Source of the DNA: Micrococcaceae bacterium Sec5.7
Lineage (GTDB): Bacteria > Actinomycetota > Actinomycetes > Actinomycetales > Micrococcaceae
Reading direction: 5' to 3'
DNA: 64,000 nt
Assembly (NCBI GenBank): GCA_039636785.1
Contig: CP144169.1
Coordinates: 4,243,195-4,307,194, forward strand
This document shows, in pieces, positions 8,527 through 15,958 of this stretch (positions within the stretch are counted from its first letter, which is position 1; each line of letters opens with the position of its first letter). Both the position numbers and the translations under genes were made by a program. Below the pieces are notes generated by a model. The model saw nothing but the letters and a program-made list of their open reading frames with translations. It did not search any database and was not told where the DNA came from.

Positions 8527-8698
8527 AGGGGACGGTGAGCTCGCGGGCGGCTTGGTCGATCAGGTCGGTGACCGGGCCTGGCTGGGAGGCGAGCGAAGCA
8601 TGACTGGCGTTCAGCTCGATGATCTGGCGGGGGTTCATCCGCTGGGCTATGCGCCGTTCGTTGTCAGGCGTGGCAGCTCCGGGCGAACCGCCTTGGCG
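8527..8698 (-). pseudogene. C-terminal fragment of an alpha/beta hydrolase
   Basis: Minus-strand codons reading TPDNERRIAQRMNPRQIIEL, then NASHASLASQPGPVTDLIDQ and AARELTVP, ending at a TGA at 8527. This is the last ~55 residues of an alpha/beta hydrolase; SSHASLxSxP is the catalytic-His region of the family. The frame begins immediately after the stop of the repeat protein and has no start of its own, so everything upstream in the hydrolase was lost. Confidence 0.7.
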
Positions 8699-9049
8699 CT
8701 AATTGGTGTCGCGAATGAGCTTTGTCAGCAAGGTTGCGGCTACGTCGTTGCCCTCATCGACCAGGCGTTTCAGTTCCTCGACGTCACCACGCTGGGCAGC
8801 AAGCTCAGCCAGCCGGTTCGCGGCTTCCTCGTTGCCCTCATCGACCAGGAGTCGCAGTTCCTCCAAGTCACCACGCTGGGCAGCAAGCTCGGCCAGCCGG
8901 TTCGCAGCATCCTCGTTACCCTCATCGACCAGGAGTCGCAGTTCCTCCAAGTCACCACGCTCGGCAGCAAGCTCGGCCAGCCGGTTCGCGGCATCCTCGT
9001 TACCGTTCTCGGCGAGGCGGCGCAGGGCAGCAAGATCAAGTGCAGTCAT
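8699..9049 (-). CDS. Small protein of 28-residue helical repeats
   Basis: About 116 residues made almost wholly of a 28-residue unit GNEDAANRLAELAA-(E/Q)RGDLEELRLLVDE, repeated three times with a fourth truncated copy before RDTN and stop. Each unit would form two short amphipathic helices, similar in rhythm to HEAT/TPR-like solenoids; I cannot assign a named family. The ATG at 9049 begins the first helix (MTALDLAALRRLAE); an ATG at 9079 would add ten residues and neither has a strong ribosome site. The repeats are nearly identical at DNA level, implying recent duplication or gene conversion. Highly acidic; cytoplasmic. Confidence 0.75.
   Translation of the reverse strand: MTALDLAALRRLAENGNEDAANRLAELAAERGDLEELRLLVDEGNEDAANRLAELAAQRGDLEELRLLVDEGNEEAANRLAELAAQRGDVEELKRLVDEGNDVAATLLTKLIRDTN
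8702..9004 (-). repeat. 84-bp tandem repeats inside a coding region
   Basis: Three full 84-bp units (8753-9004) plus a partial fourth, encoding the 28-residue solenoid unit. The copies differ at only a few bases, for example E versus Q codons and D versus E codons, so copy number could change by slippage or recombination without changing the frame. Confidence 0.85.
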
Positions 9050-9079
9050 GCACTCAGGATACTGCGTGGGCCCTGGCAT

Positions 9080-9607
9080 GTCTGTGCTGCAACCGCTCCG
9101 GAATTCTCGTTGTCACGCCTGGAAAGTGGCGATCAATACGTGTGTTGTCGAAATGGCAACCGGCTTGATGTTCTGGGCTCAGGCCAGTTTGGAGGCCGGT
9201 CCTGACCGGCTGCTCTTCACCGGCCAGCCTGTCGGCCCGGCAGGCCTCCGCGTATGAAGCCCCGCTCGCTGATGAGCCAGGTGGCGGACAATGCTTCATG
9301 CGGATCGTTGGAAGACTACTCATTCAACAACGCTCACCAGACCTGGGTATTCGCCTGCTAAACGAAACGCATTCTTTGATCTCACTTCGTACGGGTCGCA
9401 GGACGCGCTGGCGGCTGTTACCCGGACGCTGGCTCACAGCAGGGCCGTCCATCTCACGAAGGGCTTCCCCTCCGTCGCGGCGGCGCAGGGCTCGGAGAAG
9501 CCGCTGATCCGTCATGGCTGGACCCCTTCAAATGACCCTGGCCACCGCTCTGCCACCGGAGAGCAGGACATCGCGATCACGTATGAGCATTCGTTCCTGG
9601 CGGGAAA
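9080..9607. other. 528 bases with no recognisable gene
   Basis: Open frames on both strands were read and none resembles a known family or has good codon use. The stretch lies inside the decayed region and probably consists of gene remnants too degraded to name. Confidence 0.4.
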
Positions 9608-9847
9608 TCAGCCAGCGTGGTCGGCTCGACACGCTCTGAGCGCGTCTTCGTTGATCCACTTTCTGATCAGGAAAGCGTCTAGCGGCCACATGGCGACGGC
9701 AACGGCGAGGAAAATCCATGCAGGTACGACGGCGGCAAAGACACAGACCCCTACTGCGATCAGTAGGGCAGCAGAGACATGGTTATAGATGCGCCGGCCG
9801 GGCGTCGCATTTCGTACCTCTGACGCTTCGCGAAAGTAGTTCAGCAT
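9608..9847 (-). CDS. Small two-helix membrane protein, unknown
   Basis: 79 residues. After a hydrophilic start (MLNYFREASEVRNATPGRR) two adjacent hydrophobic helices follow (VSAALLIAVGVCVFAAVV and AWIFLAVAVAMWPLDAFLI), then a short charged tail. AAGGGG lies just upstream of the ATG on the minus strand. No family recognised. It is isolated in the decayed region between the repeat protein and the IS5 element. Confidence 0.5.
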   Translation of the reverse strand: MLNYFREASEVRNATPGRRIYNHVSAALLIAVGVCVFAAVVPAWIFLAVAVAMWPLDAFLIRKWINEDALRACRADHAG

Positions 9848-10191
9848 GGAGCCCCTTCAGTAAATGTATCGGCAATATCCGCGAGTGTATCTGAAAGCCA
9901 TAGCGCCGATCGTCGCCGGGGCAATCTGAATGCATTTCCGCCTCCAGCTGGCAACAACGGCCTGGAGAGCGATCTGAAATCCGGAGACGGCGCAAGCGCT
10001 CAAGGTCAGGGAAGCCCCTTGTCCAGCTGCGCGCATACCCTCAGCACGCCCGCAGCGGCCGGCGGAGGCGAGGCGCCGCACGGTTAGAGTGGCATTCGCC
10101 ATTCAAACCTGCGATTCAAGCGCCATTTTGAGTTGACAGTCGCATCATTCCAAACGGGCGTGCAAGCAGGTGGAAAGCCGGTCTGCCGGCC
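9848..10191. other. Gene-free flank of the IS5-type element
   Basis: 344 bases between the small membrane protein and the left end of the insertion sequence. No coding similarity recognised on either strand, and no match to the IS630 fragment on the other side of the element. Confidence 0.35.
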
Positions 10192-10776
10192 CTAGGGCGT
10201 GTCTCCTAATAGTGCGCTCCAGATGATGACGGTGTGCAGAACGGCCGCTGAGCGGTGGGTGAGGGCCAGTTTGTCGTAGCGGGTGGCCAGGGAGCGCCAT
10301 TGCTTGAGGGTGTTGAAACTGCGTTCGACGACATTGCGGCGCTTGTAAGCGTCCTTGTCGTAGGTGACGGGCCGGCCGCCGGAGGAGCCTTTGCGTTTCC
10401 GGTTGGCTTTCTGGTCGTCCTTTTCTGGGATGACGCATTCAATGTCCCGCCCGCGCAGGTAGCTCCGGATCGCTTTGGATGAGTAGGCTTTGTCAGCCAT
10501 GGCCCGGTCCGGGCGGCTGCGGGGCCGTCCGGGACCTTCCCGTTCGACTTTCAGGGCATCCATGAGGTTTTCAAACATGGGCGAGTCCCCGCCCTGACCG
10601 GGCCCCAGGAGCAGGACCAAGGGGCGCATGTTGCCGTCAACCAGGGCATGGATCTTGGTTGTCAGGCCGCCGCGGGAGCGTCCGATGGCATGATCATCCG
10701 GCTCATCAAGCAGATTCCTGTAATTCGAGAGGTCCCCCTGTGTGGCGGGGAAGGTTCGTGCCGTGCTGGTGGGCAC
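10192..10776 (-). CDS. IS5-type transposase, C-terminal frame
   Basis: Continues the catalytic DDE domain: HAIGRSRGGLTTKIHALVDG, LGPGQGGDSPMFENLM, the second Asp in RAMADKAYSSKAIR, and the Glu in YKRRNVVERSFNTLKQWR. The apparent start MPTSTARTF lies within the overlap and is probably not used; the frame is most likely entered by frameshifting from the preceding one between about 10710 and 10770. All three catalytic acidic residues are present across the two frames, so the element may still be active. Confidence 0.88.
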   Translation of the reverse strand: MPTSTARTFPATQGDLSNYRNLLDEPDDHAIGRSRGGLTTKIHALVDGNMRPLVLLLGPGQGGDSPMFENLMDALKVEREGPGRPRSRPDRAMADKAYSSKAIRSYLRGRDIECVIPEKDDQKANRKRKGSSGGRPVTYDKDAYKRRNVVERSFNTLKQWRSLATRYDKLALTHRSAAVLHTVIIWSALLGDTP

Positions 10777-11138
10777 GGTTCACCGTGGAGTCCACCGACA
10801 CCTCCCGGTTGATCAGCCCTTGCGCGTCGGCACGGGTCAACAACGCAGCCAGTACCCTGTCCCAGATCCCGCTGGCGCTGTTGCGGCGGTGGTGCTTCCA
10901 TACGGTCTTCCACGACCCGAAAGGGGAAGGGAGATCCCGCCATGGAATACCTGCCCGGTAGCGGTAAATGATGCCCTCTGTCATCAACCGGTGGTCATTG
11001 AACGGCCGCCCGGGTTTCCCCGAGGAATCAGGCATCAACGGGGCAATGAACTCCCACTGGGCATCGGACAACAAGGCATAACGCGAACTCACCACTCAAT
11101 TTTGCCAACAAGCCACCCCCAGCATTAGGAGACACGCC
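10196..11138 (-). mobile_element. IS5-family (IS427-like) insertion sequence
   Basis: Perfect 15-bp terminal inverted repeats GGCGTGTCTCCTAAT (10196-10210) and ATTAGGAGACACGCC (11124-11138), flanked on both sides by CTAG (10192-10195 and 11139-11142), which I read as the target duplication or the target TA plus matching bases. Inside are two overlapping frames of one transposase. The matched flanks indicate a simple, recent insertion. The stop codon of the transposase tail falls in the left CTAG, so part of the stop is supplied by the target site. Confidence 0.9.
10706..11095 (-). CDS. IS5-type transposase, N-terminal frame
   Basis: 129 residues beginning MVSSRYALLSDAQWEFIAPL, with the insertion-element domain GRPFNDHRLMTEGIIYRYRA and PWRDLPSPFGSWKTVWKHHR. 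It reaches the first catalytic Asp (VSVDSTVNRAHQHG) and stops at GGPLELQESA. The rest of the catalytic domain is in another frame, so the active enzyme requires a frameshift, as in several IS427-group elements; the transition here looks like +1. Confidence 0.9.
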   Translation of the reverse strand: MVSSRYALLSDAQWEFIAPLMPDSSGKPGRPFNDHRLMTEGIIYRYRAGIPWRDLPSPFGSWKTVWKHHRRNSASGIWDRVLAALLTRADAQGLINREVSVDSTVNRAHQHGTNLPRHTGGPLELQESA

Positions 11139-11140
11139 CT

Positions 11141-11306
11141 AGCGGACCAGCCAGCATCGCGGGAGTCCGTCAGTGGCCTCAACGCCAAGACCCGCCAATT
11201 CATCACCGGCTGGAACGACCGATGCCACCCCTTCGTCTGGACCAAGACCCAGGAACAGATCCTCGCGAAAGTCAACCGTCCCACAACTTCAGAAACGCGA
11301 CACTAG
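11141..11306 (+). pseudogene. C-terminal remnant of an IS630-family transposase
   Basis: Plus-strand codons SVSGLNAKTRQFITGWNDR, CHPFVWTKTQEQILAKVNR, PTTSETRH and stop at 11304-11306. This is the characteristic end of IS630 transposases (GWNDR.HPFVWTKT..QIL.K). The upstream catalytic part is missing; the fragment is cut at the right end of the IS5 element, and no counterpart is visible on its left. Confidence 0.8.
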
Positions 11307-11330
11307 ACCCGAAGGACCCCTACTGTGGGG

Positions 11331-11585
11331 CTACTGTAGAGCTTGCGGGATGCCGAATCGCCTCCCAACGAGTATGTGAATGGCCCAGAGCAAAGGCTGA
11401 TCTTCCAGCTCAACGCCCTCGCCCCCGAAATGCATGCCCTTTTCGTCGGCCACTGCATCGATGTCAAAAAGATTGAGGATCTCGCTCACCCGAAACTGAT
11501 ACTCGACGGCGGTCATTTGGCGAGATGCACGAACTGGAATTGCGCTGAGTGTGCGCGCGACCTCGGCCTGGATGGATTCATTCAC
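11331..11585 (-). CDS. Hypothetical protein, coupled to a secreted protein gene
   Basis: 84 residues from a GTG start at 11585 that overlaps the stop of the upstream secreted-protein gene by 8 bases (GTGAATGA). No family recognised. The sequence (RQMTAVEYQFRVSEILNLFD, then EDQPLLWAIHILVGRRFGI) looks globular and cytoplasmic with no signal peptide. The tight overlap suggests translational coupling and a joint function with the secreted protein, for example a dedicated partner, but nothing in the sequence shows which. Confidence 0.5.
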   Translation of the reverse strand: MNESIQAEVARTLSAIPVRASRQMTAVEYQFRVSEILNLFDIDAVADEKGMHFGGEGVELEDQPLLWAIHILVGRRFGIPQALQ

Positions 11586-11907
11586 TTGGGCGGTTCACGT
11601 TCCCTCCGCACCAGTCGCCCGCCGTGTCGATGTCTCCACTGCTGTCCACCCTCCAGTTGACTGTCCTGGTTCCGTAGTTGAAGGAATGGGTATAGCCGCC
11701 CAAGTCCTTGGAGCGCAGGGCGGTGCCGGAGTAGAAGAGGGCCTGTGCGCTGTACCGAGTCGTCACGGATACCCACACGACCTGACCCACGGGGCAGCTG
11801 AGCGTGCCGTTGACGCTCGTGACTGCCGCCTGCGCGGGCATCGCCGGTGCCGCTACCAATGCCATTGCCGCACAAATGCCGATCGCGCCGACTTTTCGAG
11901 TTTTCAA
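11578..11907 (-). CDS. Small secreted protein, unknown
   Basis: 109 residues from a TTG at 11907 with GGGGGAA just upstream. The N-terminus is a classical Sec signal peptide (MKTRKVGAIG, hydrophobic core, cleavage near AMPAQA-A). The mature part of about 80 residues has two cysteines (TLSCPVGQ and GDWCGG) and alternating Thr/Ser-rich beta strands (VVWVSVTTRYSAQALFYSG). It resembles small extracellular beta-sandwich proteins of actinobacteria but no family is certain. Its stop overlaps the start of the next gene. Confidence 0.6.
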   Translation of the reverse strand: MKTRKVGAIGICAAMALVAAPAMPAQAAVTSVNGTLSCPVGQVVWVSVTTRYSAQALFYSGTALRSKDLGGYTHSFNYGTRTVNWRVDSSGDIDTAGDWCGGNVNRPSE

Positions 11908-12033
11908 TGCTTCCCCCTGAGCGTCCGGACGGGGTTTCGGTGTAACCGCCGCCAACTGATGGTGCACTCTTGCATGACATTCGCCATTGCACAAGGGGGC
12001 CCTTCGGATCTAATACGGGAGTATGAGGCGACG

Positions 12034-12156
12034 TCAGGCATTGGCTGGGGCGATGGTGACGCTGTAGCCAAGGCTCTGGAGCTGGCGGATGGCGCGGTTG
12101 GTGGCCTTCTGTGGGTTCGCGAGCGGCTCGGGATCTTCGTCGAGGTCCTGGTCCAT
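12034..12156 (-). CDS. 40-codon frame, possible gene tail
   Basis: MDQDLDEDPEPLANPQKA followed by TNRAIRQLQSLGYSVTIAPANA. The RAIRxLxxLGYxVT.. ending is typical of protein C-termini in mobile-element genes, but I cannot assign it. An in-frame stop two codons upstream of the ATG limits it to 40 residues. It is either a very small gene or a fossil. Confidence 0.25.
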   Translation of the reverse strand: MDQDLDEDPEPLANPQKATNRAIRQLQSLGYSVTIAPANA

Positions 12157-12254
12157 AACTCAACTTCACTCTTGACCCATCCCGGCCTTCCTGAACTTGA
12201 CCTGACATTGATGGGACCAAGGCCCGCAGGTGGGTACCGTTCAAGCCGTCCTAG

Positions 12255-13658
12255 TACTACAGTCGCGTTTATGGGGTGTGCCCGCGGGCCTCGTAATGGC
12301 AGTATCGTGCACGCTGCTGATGTTTCCGCCGCCAGATCGAATGCCCCAGGATCCGGTCCGGGTGAAGTGTCCGGTACCAGATCAGCCGGACCAGCAGGCG
12401 CCTGATCTCCGGCAAGGAGAGCCGGATCAGTTCCCCGTCCCCGGCGGCAGGGCCTCTTTTTTAGAGCGGATCACGGTCAGGAAGGCGTGGGCGAACATGG
12501 AGAGGGTGATGTGCCGGTACCAGCCGGCGTATTGCCGTACCTGGTAGTGGTCCAACCCCGTTTCGCCCTTGGAGGTCTGGAAGGTTTCCTCGATCGCCCA
12601 GCGGGCGCCGGCGATCCTGACCAGCTCGGCCAGCGAGACCCGGTTTGGGCCGTGGCAGATGTAGTAGGCCAGGTCGGTGGGGTCCTTCAGGGACCGGCGG
12701 GCCAGCAGCCAGTGTTCCCCGGTTTCGGCGGGTCCGTTGATGCGGGTCCGTGCCCAGGAATACCGCCGGTCGCCCTTGGTTCCGGCCCCGGCGGTCCGGG
12801 TCCGCCAGGCAGTGCCGCGCAGGGAGGCAATGAGTTTATCGGCGCGCCATTGTTCGCCCAGCCCGGCTGTGGGGGCGATGATGTTTTGGTTCATGGGAAC
12901 GGCCAGCACGTAGTGCAGGCCCTTGGCTTCCAGGCGGCGGCGCAACCCCGTGTGCTGCCCGTAGACCGCGTCTCCGGTGGTCCAACGGGCCGGGATCCCG
13001 GCCTCCAGGGCACGGTCGATCATGTCCGCGGCCAGCACCGGTTTCGTGGCGAATTCCCTGGCTTCGGGGATGCCGGCCCGGGCGCACCTCTCCCGGTCAT
13101 CGGCCCAGACCTTGGGAAGGTAAAGTTCCCGGTCCAACAGGGTGCGCCCGGCCGGGGCGGAGTACGTCAGGAACACCCCGATCTGGCAGTTCTCCACCCG
13201 TCCCGCGGTGCCTGAATACTGGCGTGCGACCCCGGCCGAAGCGGTGCCTTTCTTCAAGAATCCGGTCTCGTCAATGATCAGCACCCCGTCGGGGTCGCCC
13301 AGATGGCGGTTGACGTAGCTGAACAGGTCATCACGCACGGCTTCCGGATCCCAGTCGGTGATGGAGAGCAGTCGCTGCATGCCGTCCGGGGTGCCGTGCC
13401 CGGCACGTTCAGACAGGGTCCAGGAGTTCTTCCGTTCCTCATCCGAAAGCAGTCCGCGCACGTACGCCATGGCATTGTCCCGTGGTTCGGAACGGACAAA
13501 GCGGCGCCCGATCAGTTCACCGATTTCATCGAGACCCTCAGCCCATTTTTCTACATCCGCCACACAGATATCATCACTCACCACCAACGATTAACAGGTC
13601 CACGGCGGGAAATCCGATTAAAACGCCGACGGGACCGAAATTAAACACGACTGTAGTA
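12255..13658 (-). mobile_element. IS701-family insertion sequence
   Basis: Ends TACTACAGTCGCGTTTA (12255-12271) and TAAACACGACTGTAGTA (13642-13658) are inverted repeats with one mismatch, flanked by CTAG on both sides (12251-12254 and 13659-13662), a 4-bp duplication as expected for the family. It contains one transposase gene whose 3' end is frameshifted. The element lies between a possible gene tail and the slipin gene. Confidence 0.88.
12427..13587 (-). CDS. IS701-type transposase, C-terminus frameshifted
   Basis: 386 residues in the main frame, with family landmarks GLLSDEERKNSWTLSERAG, GVLIIDETGFLKKGTASAGV (first catalytic Asp), WTTGDAVYGQ (second Asp) and ARWAIEETFQTSKGETGLDHY (Glu). 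It stops at LPPGTGN, but the -1 frame continues as GDGELIRLSLPEIRRLLVRL and LGHSIWRRKHQQRARYCHYE to a TAA at 12269, the normal family ending. A run of six A (minus strand, near 12457-12462) is a likely slip point. The enzyme core is complete; loss of about 55 tail residues may or may not inactivate it. Starts at 13584 or 13581 (GTG) are alternatives. Confidence 0.85.
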   Translation of the reverse strand: MVVSDDICVADVEKWAEGLDEIGELIGRRFVRSEPRDNAMAYVRGLLSDEERKNSWTLSERAGHGTPDGMQRLLSITDWDPEAVRDDLFSYVNRHLGDPDGVLIIDETGFLKKGTASAGVARQYSGTAGRVENCQIGVFLTYSAPAGRTLLDRELYLPKVWADDRERCARAGIPEAREFATKPVLAADMIDRALEAGIPARWTTGDAVYGQHTGLRRRLEAKGLHYVLAVPMNQNIIAPTAGLGEQWRADKLIASLRGTAWRTRTAGAGTKGDRRYSWARTRINGPAETGEHWLLARRSLKDPTDLAYYICHGPNRVSLAELVRIAGARWAIEETFQTSKGETGLDHYQVRQYAGWYRHITLSMFAHAFLTVIRSKKEALPPGTGN

Positions 13659-13841
13659 CTAGGGCCGCGCGTTCTGTGCCGCACAAGTTGCGTCGTCATG
13701 GACTGTCTCCGAAACACGGCCAGACCGGCTAACATTCGTGCCCAACAAACCGGCTACTCAGAGTTCACAAAGTGGACCCGGCGGAAGCCGTCACAGTGGT
13801 CCTGAATGGGACTGACATAGACAGGTGACCCGTCAGGCAGG

Positions 13842-14753
13842 TTACGATCCGCCTGTCATTCCTCGTACGGGGGAACGCGGGCCTGTCCGGTGGGAAGGGG
13901 AGGGCGGGCGCCGGTTGTCCACGGGTGTTGCCGGCGGTTCCGCAGCCCTGACCGGTGTTTTGTCGTTGGAGTTTGCCGCGGCCTGGTTTTCGCGGGCGAG
14001 GAACGCGGAGAGTTCTCCTATGGTGCTCATCATGGGGGCGGGGAAGACGACGGTGGTGTTCTTGTCAACACCGATTTCGACGAGGGACTGCAGGTCGCGA
14101 AGCTGCAGGGCCAGGGGATGGGCCATCATGGTGTCTGAGGCGTCTCCGAGGGCGGCCGCTGCGATGGCTTCGCCTTCGGCAGCGATGATCTTCGCCCTCT
14201 TCTCGCGCTCTGCTTCGGCTTGGCGTGCCATGGCACGCTTCATGGTCTGGGGCAGCTGGATGTCCTTGAGCTCCACCAGGGTGACTTCGACACCCCATTC
14301 GACGGTGAGGACGTCGAGGATTTCGCGGATGTCGACGTTGATCCGCTCGGTCTCGGACAGGGTCTGGTCCAGGGTGTGGCGACCGACGACTTTGCGGAGC
14401 GTGGTCTGTGCGATCTGGTTGATCGCAGCTTCGACGTTTTCGATGGCGACGACGGATTTCACGGCGTCGACGACCCGGTAGTAGGCCACGGCGGAAACAT
14501 CGACGCTCACGTTGTCCTGGGTGATGATGCCCTGCGACTGGATCGGCATGGTCACAATTCGAAGGCTGACCAGGGGCAAATGGTCAATGACCGGGATGAT
14601 CAGCCTCAGCCCCGGCATTCTGACCCCGATGACCCTGCCTAGCCGGAAGAGTACGCCTTGCTCGTACTGCCGCACGATCCGGATGGACATCTTCGCCGCT
14701 ATGAGCAGCAGCACCACGAGGATAATCACGACGATGATGCTGGTGGGGTCCAT
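13842..14753 (-). CDS. Slipin: stomatin/prohibitin (SPFH/Band 7) membrane protein
   Basis: 303 residues. An N-terminal membrane helix (IIVVIILVVLLLIAA) is followed by the Band 7 domain from IVRQYEQGVLFRLGRVIG through LRIVTMPIQSQGIITQDNVS and VDVSAVAYYRV, then a charged coiled coil (KRAMARQAEAEREKRAKIIAAEG). Such proteins form ring-like oligomers that organise membrane microdomains. The C-terminal ~60 residues are Pro/Arg-rich and disordered. AAGGAGG lies 8 bases before the ATG. The usual NfeD partner gene is not adjacent, so it acts alone or with a remote partner. Confidence 0.93.
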   Translation of the reverse strand: MDPTSIIVVIILVVLLLIAAKMSIRIVRQYEQGVLFRLGRVIGVRMPGLRLIIPVIDHLPLVSLRIVTMPIQSQGIITQDNVSVDVSAVAYYRVVDAVKSVVAIENVEAAINQIAQTTLRKVVGRHTLDQTLSETERINVDIREILDVLTVEWGVEVTLVELKDIQLPQTMKRAMARQAEAEREKRAKIIAAEGEAIAAAALGDASDTMMAHPLALQLRDLQSLVEIGVDKNTTVVFPAPMMSTIGELSAFLARENQAAANSNDKTPVRAAEPPATPVDNRRPPSPSHRTGPRSPVRGMTGGS

Positions 14754-14974
14754 CGGGATCCCCTCCTTGGTTTTGTGAGCTGGATCCGCCGGTGCGTGTC
14801 CGGCACTGGGGCAGGGTCCTTAGTCTTATTGTCCCATCAGTCCGTGGAATTGCGCCCCGGATCCGTCCGCAGCCATGCCGGGTGGCCACGTCCGCAACGC
14901 TTCGGATCAAGGCGCGTCTCGTAACCACCATGTGAGCTCGCCACCGGCTGATCGCGATGTGCGTTAACGCGACA

Positions 14975-15015
14975 CGGTCGTTGCAACGCCCAAAGTCCGG
15001 GTGTTGCAACGACCG
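14975..15015. repeat. Strong intergenic hairpin with GTTGCAAC core
   Basis: CGGTCGTTGCAACGCCC (14975-14991) and GGGTGTTGCAACGACCG (14999-15015) form a 17-bp stem with one G-T pair and a 7-nt loop. Each arm contains the 8-bp palindrome GTTGCAAC, and a second palindrome GCGTTAACGC lies at 14961-14970. It sits in the 323-base gap between the slipin start and the VOC gene stop, and could be a terminator for the VOC transcript or a dispersed palindromic element. Nothing else was recognised in the gap. Confidence 0.6.
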
Positions 15016-15076
15016 CTAGAACCCAAGCCTGGTTTGACTAGGGCCTCAACTGTGCGATGGACGCGGGGCGGTACGG

Positions 15077-15457
15077 CTACAGGCGCTGGAAGATGTTGAG
15101 AATGTTGCCCTCGCTATCGATGAACCAGGCAGCCTTCCCCACCGGGGTCGCCGCGATACCGTTCTCAGTCTTCAGGCCCGGGAAGTCGTACTCCTCGAAG
15201 ACGACGCCGCGGCCCCGCAGATCCTCGACCTCGCCCTCGATGTTGTCGGTCCCCCAGCCCATCTGGGTGTTTTTCGCGGTGCCCGCATTGTCGGTCTTGT
15301 AGAGCAGGAAGGACGTTCCGTTCCCGCTGCGGTAGAGCAGGTTTTCCTCGTCCATGGCGTCCGTGGGTTCGAGTCCAAGCACGTCTCTATAGAAAGCTCT
15401 CGCCCTGGCCATGTCCTTCGCGGGGAGGACTGCGATGATGTCAAGTTCCTTCAGCAT
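15077..15457 (-). CDS. VOC-family protein (glyoxalase/bleomycin-resistance fold)
   Basis: 126 residues forming one VOC domain with two beta-alpha-beta-beta-beta modules: LDIIAVLPAKDMARARAFYRD, then GNGTSFLLYKTDNAG, MGWGTDNIEGEVEDLRGRG and AAWFIDSEGNILNIFQ. The terminal D.EGN....Q is the standard metal-binding strand ending. AAGGAG lies 9 bases upstream of the ATG. Function is probably a small-molecule lyase, dioxygenase or binding protein; the substrate cannot be predicted. Confidence 0.88.
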   Translation of the reverse strand: MLKELDIIAVLPAKDMARARAFYRDVLGLEPTDAMDEENLLYRSGNGTSFLLYKTDNAGTAKNTQMGWGTDNIEGEVEDLRGRGVVFEEYDFPGLKTENGIAATPVGKAAWFIDSEGNILNIFQRL

Positions 15458-15958
15458 GCTGATTTTCTCCTTCTATGCAGTGATGGCGGTACTCTCGAAT
15501 CCGGTCCCCGCGGGCGGATTTACCCGCTCATTTTCGGGGGCCGGTCGCCGCTTTTCGGCGACGCGCCGGGGCGGCCACAGGGGAGCTCTTCGGTGCCGGT
15601 CAGCGACGGCCGGCTCGAGAGTCTCCACAGCGTTCATGCCGCCATTATGGACATAGAGTGGCATCCACGGATAGAGGCAGGGCGGAACCCGGTCGGGCGT
15701 TGCACGGCGACCAACAAGAAACGGTGCTGATGCCGTTTGCCTTCGGCTCGTTTCCGGTCGCAGTAGGCCCTGGTTCATGGGTCTTCATGGCTGCGAAGGC
15801 TGAGCGGAACAGGGCTCGTTGGGGATCTTGTTGCCTTCTGCGCGATGGATGGTTGCCGCTGATTTCCGGCGTTTGACCTCAATTGGGGGATTCGTTGACG
15901 AGCCAACGGCCCGCTGCCATAGTGAGGGTATCCAAGCAACGATGCAAAGGAGTCCGTC
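15458..15958. other. 500 bases without a convincing gene
   Basis: On the minus strand a 54-codon frame (15473-15637, MNAVETLEPAVADRHRRA...) ends just before the VOC gene but has no ribosome site or family resemblance. The rest holds the promoter of the cupin gene. Nothing else was recognised. Confidence 0.4.

Noticed and set aside
8702..9004. Repeat array as a CRISPR
   Set aside because: Units are 84 bp, directly adjacent without unique spacers, and coding.
8414..9205. 263-codon plus-strand frame with repeated LIDQ..QFLxVTTLGSKL units
   Set aside because: It is the antisense reading of the 84-bp repeats; the minus-strand helical repeat is the sensible protein.
9291..9788. 165-codon plus-strand frame
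   Set aside because: No ribosome site, no recognisable domain, and it overlaps the small two-helix membrane protein on the other strand.
7703..13662. Defence island or prophage
   Set aside because: Only insertion sequences, pseudogenes and small proteins are present; no restriction, nuclease, helicase, integrase or phage structural gene was recognised.
15473..15637. 54-codon frame upstream of the VOC gene
   Set aside because: Arg/Pro-rich, no ribosome site, no family.
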